Below, piece after piece: positions 50,543-58,336 of a stretch of 64,000 nucleotides of DNA. The notes beneath the pieces are model-generated. The model did no database searches and had not been told where the DNA came from. It worked only from the letters and a program-made list of their open reading frames with translations. Each line of letters opens with the position of its first letter. The stretch's first letter is position 1. This stretch comes from Pseudolactococcus reticulitermitis (GTDB lineage Bacteria > Bacillota > Bacilli > Lactobacillales > Streptococcaceae): NCBI RefSeq assembly GCF_002260845.1, contig NZ_BEDT01000002.1:397991-461990 (forward strand), in the 5' to 3' direction. Position numbers and translations under genes: made by a program.

Positions 50543-50619
50543 ATTTTAACGATTTATCCCCAATTTTGATAGCGAAAAAACGTATATCTTTACAAAATAT
50601 ACGTTTATCGTTCGGAAAT
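50543..50619 (-). promoter_or_regulatory. purH promoter with PurBox-like site
   Basis: Leftward ATTTCCGAACGAT (50619-50607) differs at one position from the lactococcal PurBox AWWWCCGAACWWT and points towards purH. A TAAAAT -10 lies at 50548-50543, about 60 bases on, near the spacing known for PurR-activated lactococcal promoters. Part of this stretch also forms the terminator of the upstream operon. Confidence 0.65.
50577..50606. terminator. Terminator of the sugar PTS-transketolase operon
   Basis: AAACGTATAT / ATATACGTTT stem with a nine-base loop; T-run on the leftward strand. Confidence 0.75.
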
Positions 50620-50633
50620 TGATATTTTTTATG

Positions 50634-50833
50634 AGTGGAACTTTTAATTTTTATTTATAAAGTCTAAAATTTTTGCTTGCATTTTGGATTTTGAAAGACC
50701 AAATTCAGCTTGTAAGTAGTCTGGACTACCAATATAAGTGGAACTTTTAATTTTTATTTATAAAGTCTAAAATTTTTGCTTGCATTTTGGCTTTTGAAAG
50801 ACCAAATTCAGCTTGTAAGTAGTCTGGACTACC
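50634..50833 (-). repeat. Tandem duplication of the transketolase 3' end
   Basis: The 97 bases at 50737-50833, which hold the last 29 codons and stop of the transketolase C-terminal gene and ten bases beyond, recur at 50634-50730 with a single base difference (it changes one Ala codon to Ser). A six-base spacer separates them; period 103. The outer copy has no start and is a gene-end remnant. Confidence 0.93.
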
Positions 50834-51715
50834 GACCTGACCAAAGCGTTCATTGACACCTAGTTTCAATAATTTTGCAGGAAGACCCGCTTCTGCTATG
50901 ACATCAGCAATTGCACTGCCTAGGCCACCTGTAACGGAATGGTTTTCAATACTAATCATCAAGTCATGCGTTTTAGAAAGTGCAATCACTAAGTTGCTAT
51001 CAAGTGGTTTAATCGTAAACATATCGACGACCGTTACATCAATCCCTTGTAATGCTAATTCGTCGGCAATGTCTAACGTTTCACTGACGAGTTGCCCAGA
51101 TGCCAATAGGACGATATGACTGCCTTGTCTTAGGACATTCCCTTTACCCAATTCAAAAGTCGTTCCCGCTTCATAAACCTCGCGAACAGCTTTACGATTA
51201 GCACGGATATAATGAATACCTGCTTTATCTGCCAATTCACGAATCAGCCAAGCGAGCTGGACACCGTCTGCTGGGTCACAAACAACACTATTTGGAATCA
51301 TGCGCATCAAGGCGACATCTTCCCATGATGTATGGGTCCCACCATTTGGCCCAACGGCAAATCCCGGATCAGAGCCGAAGATATTAATCGTTGTCTGGGC
51401 ATAACCGCCAGAAATGAATAGCTGGTCAAAGGCGCGTCGTGTCGCAAAGGGGGCAAAAGTATGGCAGAAAGGAATGTGCCCCGTTAAACTGAGCCCACTC
51501 GCAACGCCCATCATATTGGCCTCAGAAATGCCGACATTAATGAGTTGTTGACTGTGTTTTTGCGCCAGATTGGCAAAACCACTGGCACTGCCAAGGTCTG
51601 CCTCTAAAGCTATCACTTGCTGATTTTCGGTCATCAGCTCATCTAAGGTTGCGACAAATACCGTGCGAAGTTCTGGACCCATTTTGCTTCTATCTTGTTT
51701 GACTTGCTTAAGCAT
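50747..51715 (-). CDS. Transketolase, C-terminal subunit
   Basis: A 322-residue protein from ATG 51715 (an ATG at 51733 overlaps more of the preceding gene). It contains the pyrimidine-binding and C-terminal domains of transketolase: VIALEADLGSASGFANLAQK, GISEANMMGVASGLSLTG, HTFAPFATRRAFDQL and the last domain VTGGLGSAIADVI. It needs the N-terminal subunit encoded just upstream (eight-base overlap). In PTS operons of this kind it is expected to process the pentose formed from the imported sugar. Confidence 0.93.
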   Translation of the reverse strand: MLKQVKQDRSKMGPELRTVFVATLDELMTENQQVIALEADLGSASGFANLAQKHSQQLINVGISEANMMGVASGLSLTGHIPFCHTFAPFATRRAFDQLFISGGYAQTTINIFGSDPGFAVGPNGGTHTSWEDVALMRMIPNSVVCDPADGVQLAWLIRELADKAGIHYIRANRKAVREVYEAGTTFELGKGNVLRQGSHIVLLASGQLVSETLDIADELALQGIDVTVVDMFTIKPLDSNLVIALSKTHDLMISIENHSVTGGLGSAIADVIAEAGLPAKLLKLGVNERFGQVGSPDYLQAEFGLSKAKMQAKILDFINKN

Positions 51716-52577
51716 GACTTCCTCCTTTAACAACTTGTGCTTCTAAGGCGGTGATGGCTTTTTCTAACTCTTCTTGATAATTGGCAATCCCAAATTTAAC
51801 TGAATGATTATCCTCAACTTTTTCGAAGAAGGGTACACCTTGAGCTTTGACCGTATCTAAAACAAGGGCAACAGCGCTATCTTTTTGGTCTTTTAAGAAA
51901 TTAATGGCATCATCAATGGCTTGCAAGTCGTCACCTTTGACTTTTAACGTGATAAAACCAAAACTCTCCATTTTTTTCTGAATATCAAAGGGATTCAGAA
52001 TATCAGCTGTGTAGCCATCAAGCTGTTTCTTATTGTCATCAATTATGACAAGACAGCGGTTCAGTTTATTGTGTGCGATATATTGAAAGGCTTCCCAACA
52101 CTGTCCTTCGTTTAATTCACCATCGCCGACAATGAGATAAGTATAGGCGTCACTACCGGATAATCTCAAACCAGTCGCCATCCCTGCAGCAATCGAGGTG
52201 CCTTGACCAAGAGAGCCAGTTGTCGCATCTACTCCCGGAATTTTCAAGCGATCTGGGTGACTCGGTAGATGAGTCCCACCTTCATTTAAGGTCAATAGCC
52301 AATCCTCTGGAAAAAAGCCTTTTATCGCTAAAGTCGCATACAAAGCAGGTCCTGCGTGCCCTTTAGATAAAACTAGTCTATCGCGTTTTTCCCAATTTGG
52401 CTGACTCGCCTCTATCGCCAGCTGCTTGCCATAAAGAACAGCCAGTAGCTCAACAATTGACAGCGAACCACCCAGGTGGCCATACCCCATATGTCCCAGC
52501 ATTTTAAGCGTCTCTAGTCGAATTTTATCTCTTAGATGTGCTAAGTCACTTAATTTGGGTACATCATCTCTCATCAT
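51708..52577 (-). CDS. Transketolase, N-terminal subunit
   Basis: A 289-residue thiamine-diphosphate-binding half: HMGYGHLGGSLSIVELLAVLYG, SKGHAGPALYA, TGSLGQGTSIAAGMATG and the ThDP motif VGDGELNEGQCWEAFQYIAHNKL with VIIDDNKKQ. Split transketolases behind a Ula-type PTS are also found in streptococci. Confidence 0.94.
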   Translation of the reverse strand: MMRDDVPKLSDLAHLRDKIRLETLKMLGHMGYGHLGGSLSIVELLAVLYGKQLAIEASQPNWEKRDRLVLSKGHAGPALYATLAIKGFFPEDWLLTLNEGGTHLPSHPDRLKIPGVDATTGSLGQGTSIAAGMATGLRLSGSDAYTYLIVGDGELNEGQCWEAFQYIAHNKLNRCLVIIDDNKKQLDGYTADILNPFDIQKKMESFGFITLKVKGDDLQAIDDAINFLKDQKDSAVALVLDTVKAQGVPFFEKVEDNHSVKFGIANYQEELEKAITALEAQVVKGGSHA

Positions 52578-52595
52578 TTTTTCTCCAATCGCTTG

Positions 52596-53972
52596 TTATA
52601 CTTCTGTTGCTTTTTTAGCCACACGCATCGTTGTCACTTTGCTGGCAGCTAAAACAAGTCCTAGCACAATCAAAATGCCAAGCATCACCAGCACCTTGCC
52701 ACCACCATTAGCCATGTTACCAAGCAAGAGCCCGACAACACCGTAGTCAGTATCAGAGAATGTCGAGCCAGCAAAACCTAGGTCTCCCATGACAGGCATT
52801 AAGAAAATCGGCATGAAGCTAATCAAAATCCCTTGTAAGAATGAGCCAAGAACGGCACCTCGCACGCCTCCTGTCGCATTGCCATAAACACCTGCAGTCG
52901 CGCCACAGAAGAAATGCGGGACAACACCTGGAATGATAATCGGCAACCCAGTCACAGCCATGATAATGAGCGAGAGAATACCGCCAACAAATGAGGAGAA
53001 GAAACCAATCAATACAGCATTCGGTGCATAAGGGAAGACAATCGGGCAATCTAGGGCTGGTTTAGCATTTGGTACTAATTTTTCTGAGATTCCTTTGAAG
53101 GCAGGTACAATTTCTGCCAAAATCAAGCGAACACCAGCTAGGATAATAAAGACACCCGCCGCAAAACTACCGGCTTGTTGCAAGGCATAGACGATATAGT
53201 TTGTGCCACCAGACAATTCTTTTGTCACATAGTCATTCCCCGTAAAAATGGCAACAATCATATAGACAACACCCATTGTGATTGTAATCGAAACAGTTGA
53301 GTCACGTAGGAATGCCAGACCTTTAGGGAAATTAATATCTTCAGTTGATTTTGCTTTATTGCCAAAGTATTTGCCAATGATGGCTGAAAAGGCGTAACCG
53401 AAATTTCCGGTATGAGCCAAGGCAACCGAATCGTTTTTCGTCACTTGTACCGTAAAAGGCTGTAAGATAGCAGGGAAAACTGTATTGGCAATCCCCAAAG
53501 AAATGCCGCCAAATAAAATGAGTAAAGCGCCATCCAGTCCTGAAACACTTAAAATCACAGCAATCATACAGGCCATGTATAAGGTCGCATGCCCAGTCAG
53601 ATAAATATATTTGTAGCGCGTGATCCGGGCAAACAAGATATTAAAGAGCATGCCTGCCAGCATAATCAAAGCCGTATAGGTTCCAAATTTTTCTAAGGCA
53701 ACGGCAACAATCGCTTCATTGTTTGGTACAACGCCAGTCACATGGAAGGCTTTTTGGAACATAATCCCAAACGGTTCTAAAGACGAGACAACAAAGTTGG
53801 CACCAGCCGTCACAATCAAGAAACCTACAAAGGTCTTAATGCCACCTCGAATAATATCTGCAATCCCTTTTTTCTGCAGTAACAACCCCACAACTGCAAT
53901 AAAGGCGACTAAAATAGCGGGCGTACTCGCAATATCAATTAATACATCTAAGACATCTTTCATGATTTTCAT
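52596..53972 (-). CDS. PTS EIIC component, ascorbate (UlaA) family
   Basis: A 458-residue membrane transporter with about eleven helices. UlaA-like features: start VLDVLIDIASTPAILVAFIA, GIADIIRGGIKTFVGF, and internal segments GIANTVFPAILQPF and HFFCGATAGVYGNATGG. It imports the sugar as the phosphate with the EIIB and EIIA encoded beside it. The substrate could be L-ascorbate or another pentose-like sugar; the family alone does not decide. Start may be ATG 53963 (MKDVLDV). Confidence 0.9.
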   Translation of the reverse strand: MKIMKDVLDVLIDIASTPAILVAFIAVVGLLLQKKGIADIIRGGIKTFVGFLIVTAGANFVVSSLEPFGIMFQKAFHVTGVVPNNEAIVAVALEKFGTYTALIMLAGMLFNILFARITRYKYIYLTGHATLYMACMIAVILSVSGLDGALLILFGGISLGIANTVFPAILQPFTVQVTKNDSVALAHTGNFGYAFSAIIGKYFGNKAKSTEDINFPKGLAFLRDSTVSITITMGVVYMIVAIFTGNDYVTKELSGGTNYIVYALQQAGSFAAGVFIILAGVRLILAEIVPAFKGISEKLVPNAKPALDCPIVFPYAPNAVLIGFFSSFVGGILSLIIMAVTGLPIIIPGVVPHFFCGATAGVYGNATGGVRGAVLGSFLQGILISFMPIFLMPVMGDLGFAGSTFSDTDYGVVGLLLGNMANGGGKVLVMLGILIVLGLVLAASKVTTMRVAKKATEV

Positions 53973-53999
53973 TCTCCTAATCTAGTTTATCAGTCATCT

Positions 54000-54284
54000 T
54001 TAAGCAAGCAGACCAGCAGCTTTAACAACTGCTGTCACTTTTTCTCTCAATTCATCCATGTCAATGATACTCTCCAAGACCGTGACATTCCCTAAATGCG
54101 TTGTACTGTCGGCTAAGTCACCACCCACAAAAAACATATCTGCCAGTTCGGGTGCTGCACTTCCCACATCATAATGTTGGACGTCTACCTCTTCTAAGCC
54201 TAATTCTTTTAAAATCGTTTTGATGTTCATTTCTACCATAAAGCTTGACCCAAGTCCTGAGCCACATACTGCTGCTAATTTCAT
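54000..54284 (-). CDS. PTS EIIB component, ascorbate/lactose type
   Basis: A 94-residue phosphocarrier with the active Cys7 in AAVCGSGLGSSFMVE. Sits between the regulator/EIIA gene (three-base gap) and the EIIC gene. Confidence 0.92.
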   Translation of the reverse strand: MKLAAVCGSGLGSSFMVEMNIKTILKELGLEEVDVQHYDVGSAAPELADMFFVGGDLADSTTHLGNVTVLESIIDMDELREKVTAVVKAAGLLA

Positions 54285-54287
54285 CTT

Positions 54288-56114
54288 TTATTCCTCACCT
54301 TCTTGAATTAATGTGACAATTTCTTCTGTCGTTTCGGCTTCTAAAAGCCGTTGCACTGCTGTTTTATCCGTTAATATCTTCGTCAAACTGCTCAAAGCAC
54401 GCAAGTGTGTGTCATTGTCAACGGCTGCTAAGCAGATAAAAATACGAATCGGATGTTTTTCATCGTCTAAGAGATAAACAGGTTCCGAAAACTTCAATAA
54501 AGACATCGCTAAGTTTTTGACGCCATCTTCTGGTCGGGCATGCGGTAAAGCAATCCCAAAACCGAGATGGATAAAGGGACCAAAATCGAGCACCTTTTGA
54601 ATCATCGCATCTAAATAGCGTGGTTCTATCGCATCATTTTCGACAAGTGGCGCGCCAGCCAAGCGAATCGCCTCTTGCCAAGTTGGCGCTGGCGTCTCAT
54701 GGTTAAAGCGGATTTTATCGGGTGTTAATAATTCTGAAAGCATTGGGGATTCATCACCTTTCTTTTTTAACTGCTTCATCATTTTTTTAGTGACTAATTT
54801 TTTGATTTTCTCCTGCGTCACCCCCTCTTTTAAAGTCACATAGGGTAAAATGGTTGCCAATATATCGGTGACCGATGGGACAACCACGCTAGGCAATAGC
54901 AACTCTCGCTGTACCTTTCGCAATAATTCAACCTTATCAACCATACTCAAAATAGGTGGTATGATATAAAGTGGTTTTTGTGTGACCAGCGCAACACTCG
55001 AAAAGATCAAATCATAATCGTCTAGAGGGATAAGGTCTAATTCGAAGAAAGATTTTGCTTCAATAAAATCAATCATTGGAAAGAGCGTTGCTAACTCTGA
55101 ACGCATAATCAACGAACTGCTCATCCCACTCGGACAAACGACCAAGGCTCTGTATCGCTTATCTTCTGGACGTTCTGTTAGATTAGCAATCTCACCCCCA
55201 AATAGTATGGTGAAATAGCCCACCTCACTCTCTGGTAACTTCTCGCCAAGCAAATCTTCTAAGGTTCTCAAACTGTATTGTGTGAGTTGAAAGAGATGAT
55301 TGTACTGTTTTTGAATTTGTTCAATCAAAACATTTTGAATGGTAAATTTTCCCAAAATCCGAAAATATGCCGGCACGAGATGTGCATAAATATGGTCAAC
55401 GACACTGGTAAATGCTTTAAATTCAATGCCAGTCAGATGCTCAACTTTTCGACAAATCTCGTAAGAACAGTCGTAGAGAAATTCAGTCCCATATTCCCGA
55501 ACTTTGGCTTGAATCATGCCCATCAAAACCATTGAAAAATAACTTGTTTCAGCTTTCGGCTCTATAATGGTCGGAAAACAATTCACTAGCTCGCCCACTT
55601 TTTGCTTGATGATTAAAGGTTCTAGCATACCGATTTCCTTATCAGTCAGCACAATCGGATGGCTGCTTGAACGAATAATCACAAAGGCTAAGAAGTAGAT
55701 GGTTTCCTCTAATCTACTCGGAACGACGGTTAAACGATGGCTTTCTAAAAATTGTCGAATATCTGTCATCACGCGTAAATGAAAGTCATCCGAAAATTGA
55801 TTTAAAAGGTTCACCATCAATGCTTTAGTGGCAGGTTGACAAAGTAAGGCAAGAATACTCTTTTGAACGAGTTGCCGAATCCGTCTTTCATCACCATAAA
55901 AACGGTAACCAGCTTGTCGACTGTACTTGAAGACAAGACCATTTTCTTGGGCAGATTTCTGTATTTTTTTAATGTCTGTTAAAACAGTTCCTCGAGAAAC
56001 CAACAGGGCATCTTGTAAATGGTAAACAGAAATGTCTTCTAATTCAGCTGAAATCATCAGAATTGCCAGAGCTTGTCGGTCATTTTCAGTCAAATTGATT
56101 GCTTGCCTTATCAT
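54288..56114 (-). CDS. BglG/MtlR-type transcriptional regulator with EIIA domain
   Basis: A 608-residue regulator. Two winged-helix regions in the first 120 residues (ISVYHLQDALLVSRGTVLTDIKKIQ), two PRD domains (about 170-400) with regulatory His, an EIIB-like domain (LVVCPSGMSSSLI with its Cys), and a C-terminal EIIA domain whose active His is His525 in ALPHARPEDG. As the operon has no separate EIIA gene, this domain may do double duty as transporter component and sensor. It heads the operon, under a cre site. Confidence 0.9.
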   Translation of the reverse strand: MIRQAINLTENDRQALAILMISAELEDISVYHLQDALLVSRGTVLTDIKKIQKSAQENGLVFKYSRQAGYRFYGDERRIRQLVQKSILALLCQPATKALMVNLLNQFSDDFHLRVMTDIRQFLESHRLTVVPSRLEETIYFLAFVIIRSSSHPIVLTDKEIGMLEPLIIKQKVGELVNCFPTIIEPKAETSYFSMVLMGMIQAKVREYGTEFLYDCSYEICRKVEHLTGIEFKAFTSVVDHIYAHLVPAYFRILGKFTIQNVLIEQIQKQYNHLFQLTQYSLRTLEDLLGEKLPESEVGYFTILFGGEIANLTERPEDKRYRALVVCPSGMSSSLIMRSELATLFPMIDFIEAKSFFELDLIPLDDYDLIFSSVALVTQKPLYIIPPILSMVDKVELLRKVQRELLLPSVVVPSVTDILATILPYVTLKEGVTQEKIKKLVTKKMMKQLKKKGDESPMLSELLTPDKIRFNHETPAPTWQEAIRLAGAPLVENDAIEPRYLDAMIQKVLDFGPFIHLGFGIALPHARPEDGVKNLAMSLLKFSEPVYLLDDEKHPIRIFICLAAVDNDTHLRALSSLTKILTDKTAVQRLLEAETTEEIVTLIQEGEE

Positions 56115-56146
56115 CCTTTATCTCCTCCTCACACTTTAATTGTAAA

Positions 56147-56160
56147 TGACACCGCTTTCA
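56147..56160. promoter_or_regulatory. Catabolite responsive element (cre)
   Basis: TGACACCGCTTTCA fits the cre consensus TGNNANCGNTNNCA at every fixed position. It lies about 33 bases upstream of the regulator start, a location expected for CcpA repression of the sugar operon. Confidence 0.8.
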
Positions 56161-56247
56161 AAGTAAAGTAACATTGAGTTCAAATTGCTTGTCTAAAATT
56201 TGGATTGACTGTACTCAGTATTAATTTAAGTTTAATATCTCCAGACT

Positions 56248-56281
56248 AAAAAAAGCAAGCTATACACTTACTTCTCTTGCT
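56248..56281 (-). terminator. fbp terminator
   Basis: Leftward AGCAAG / CTTGCT stem with a 16-base loop followed by seven T. Confidence 0.68.
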
Positions 56282-56282
56282 G

Positions 56283-58205
56283 TTACGGCATATAAGCCAT
56301 CAAGTCTGTCAAATCCCCAATGTCAGCTCGTATTTTATCGCCAATGGTTGTGTCTTTAATCAAGCGACGTTTGGGCTTTTCTTCTAAGAAATATTTTAAG
56401 GACTCGTTGCCCTTGCCTTTTGCCAAAATTTCTTCAATAGATGTAAAGGGCGCGTGGGTCACGATTTTAAAACCGTAGGAGTCATTTAAGAGGGAATAGC
56501 CTGCGATGCCTGTCGTTTTCTGATAGGCTTTACTCATCCCGCCATCTATCACCATGAGTTTCCCGTTGGCTTTGATAGGACTTTCGCCACTGGCGACCTT
56601 GACCGGTGTATGCCCATTAATCACAACGGATTGTGGGTCATTCAAGCCAAACTCTGCCAAGATCATCTCGATGATTTCTGGTTTTTCTCGATAAGCAAAG
56701 TAAGGATTTTCTCCCTCCTTATGTGTGCTTTTATCTGCGATAAAATAACGTTCAAATGTTGTCATCGCCGAACGCCCAAATAGAGGGGAACATTTGCCTG
56801 CCCAAGCATACCACATCAGGTCAGTCGAGTAATCATCATAAATTTCAGTATGGCGAATGCCACGCCTAATGTGCGCCTCAAATTGATCAAGTAAGGCACG
56901 GCCAGAATAGAGATGACCGCCAATCCTCATCGCTAAAAAAGTGCCATCCTTTTTCAGAGGAATGCAACCATGGTACAACAAATGACGATTGTAAACGAGA
57001 TAGGATGAGCCTTTTTCGACTAGAAACTGCATGTGGCGTTGGAATTTTTCAGATTTCTGTAGAGACGACAAAATCGCTGCCATGACGTAGGCTTCGCTTT
57101 CGGTCAACTCATTTGGATGAGCCTGCGAGACGGTTTGAAAACACGTGTTTTCAAGTGGATATTCCTTATCATTTAAGGTAATGGTTTTGTGCGCAAAGTC
57201 AATCTGCTCTAATAAATTACGGTCTGCCATTTCAAACTCAGGTCGGCGCGCGATGATTTGACCTTCTAGCTTGAACTGAATCATGGTCAAAGCCTGATGG
57301 ACTTTGGTCAAACGCGTTTGATTTTCGACACCTAGCAAGTCATCATCAGGACGTGCTGTCGGCTTAAAAGCTGGATTCAGTTCGTAATGTTCTTCAGCAA
57401 ATAAAAATAATGGTCGCAGGTTCAGGGAATAAGCTGTCTCTAATTCATAGAGGTAATTATATTTAACCGCAATTCGAAGTAGCGTCGCAAGGCTCGCCAT
57501 GTTCCCAGCATAAGCCCCCATCCACAGCACATCATGATTGCCCCACTGGAAATCCACGTTATGAAATTGAATCAGGCGATCCATCACCTTATCCGCACCC
57601 GCACCCCGATCAAAGACATCCCCAACCACATGCAAATGGTCCACCGTCAACTGCTGAAGCGTCATACACAAACTGCGAATAAACTTGTCCGCCTGATTCA
57701 GCTCAATCAACCGCTTAATAATCTGCTGATAATAGTCCGCTTTTTCAGACTGATTCGCCTCAATACTCAGCATTAATTCTTCCGTAAAATAGCGGAAATC
57801 TGCATTAACCGCCTTACGAACCTTAGAACGAGAGTATTTGGTGCCCAGATAACGGAGCAACTTAATCAGACGATGAATCGTCCGACTTGACCAGTCGTTG
57901 GCAGCCTCCAAATCTTTTGGCTTACGTTGTAACATATCCGTCGGATATGCAATCAGCATAGCCAGACACTCCATTTCTTCCGGCTCCTCATCACTAAATA
58001 GCTCATCAATTTTTTCCTTGATATTTCCAGCACCTGTTCGAATAATATGGTTAAATGCCTTATATTCTGCATGAATATCACTAATATAAAGCTCTGTTCC
58101 TTTTGGCAAGTTAAGAATGGCTTCCAAGTTAATCAGCTCACTTGCGACTTTGTCCTTGGTTTCATACTTTTCAGCTAATAATGACAGATATTTGTTTTCT
58201 TGCAT
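56283..58205 (-). CDS. fbp: Fructose-1,6-bisphosphatase, class III
   Basis: Gluconeogenic phosphatase of the Firmicute class III, 640 residues. Metallophosphoesterase motifs ELYISDIHAEYKAF, VVGDVFDRGAGADKVMD, WGNHDVLWMGA and NGHTPVKVASGESP are present. Single gene. A TGCTATAAT extended -10 precedes it at about 58240. Confidence 0.95.
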   Translation of the reverse strand: MQENKYLSLLAEKYETKDKVASELINLEAILNLPKGTELYISDIHAEYKAFNHIIRTGAGNIKEKIDELFSDEEPEEMECLAMLIAYPTDMLQRKPKDLEAANDWSSRTIHRLIKLLRYLGTKYSRSKVRKAVNADFRYFTEELMLSIEANQSEKADYYQQIIKRLIELNQADKFIRSLCMTLQQLTVDHLHVVGDVFDRGAGADKVMDRLIQFHNVDFQWGNHDVLWMGAYAGNMASLATLLRIAVKYNYLYELETAYSLNLRPLFLFAEEHYELNPAFKPTARPDDDLLGVENQTRLTKVHQALTMIQFKLEGQIIARRPEFEMADRNLLEQIDFAHKTITLNDKEYPLENTCFQTVSQAHPNELTESEAYVMAAILSSLQKSEKFQRHMQFLVEKGSSYLVYNRHLLYHGCIPLKKDGTFLAMRIGGHLYSGRALLDQFEAHIRRGIRHTEIYDDYSTDLMWYAWAGKCSPLFGRSAMTTFERYFIADKSTHKEGENPYFAYREKPEIIEMILAEFGLNDPQSVVINGHTPVKVASGESPIKANGKLMVIDGGMSKAYQKTTGIAGYSLLNDSYGFKIVTHAPFTSIEEILAKGKGNESLKYFLEEKPKRRLIKDTTIGDKIRADIGDLTDLMAYMP

Positions 58206-58290
58206 GCTTGCCTGCTTTCTGGATGTGATTTGATAGGTCTATTATAGCATGGAATGATGAGATTTACTGACTTGTTTTTTGAACTAAAAT

Positions 58291-58323
58291 AACCTCCAAA
58301 TAATATTCGATTATTTGGAGGTT
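58291..58323 (+). promoter_or_regulatory. Hairpin covering the ribosome binding site of the STAND-like gene
   Basis: Perfect 14-base arms (58291-58304 and 58310-58323) around a five-base loop ATTCG; the second arm holds the GGAGG of the + strand gene. RNA started upstream would hide the ribosome binding site. The repeat could equally be one complete recombinase core site. The right-hand copy of the region lacks the distal arm. Confidence 0.75.
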
Positions 58324-58336
58324 TTATGGAAAAGTT
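58299..58336 (+). repeat. Left 38-bp inverted repeat (possible inversion site)
   Basis: Identical, base for base, to the reverse complement of 61592-61629. It includes the core AATAAT-ATTCG-ATTATT, the ribosome binding site TTGGAGG, the ATG and the codons for Met-Glu-Lys of the + strand gene. The match stops five bases into what follows, so two unrelated genes begin with the same module. Confidence 0.95.
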
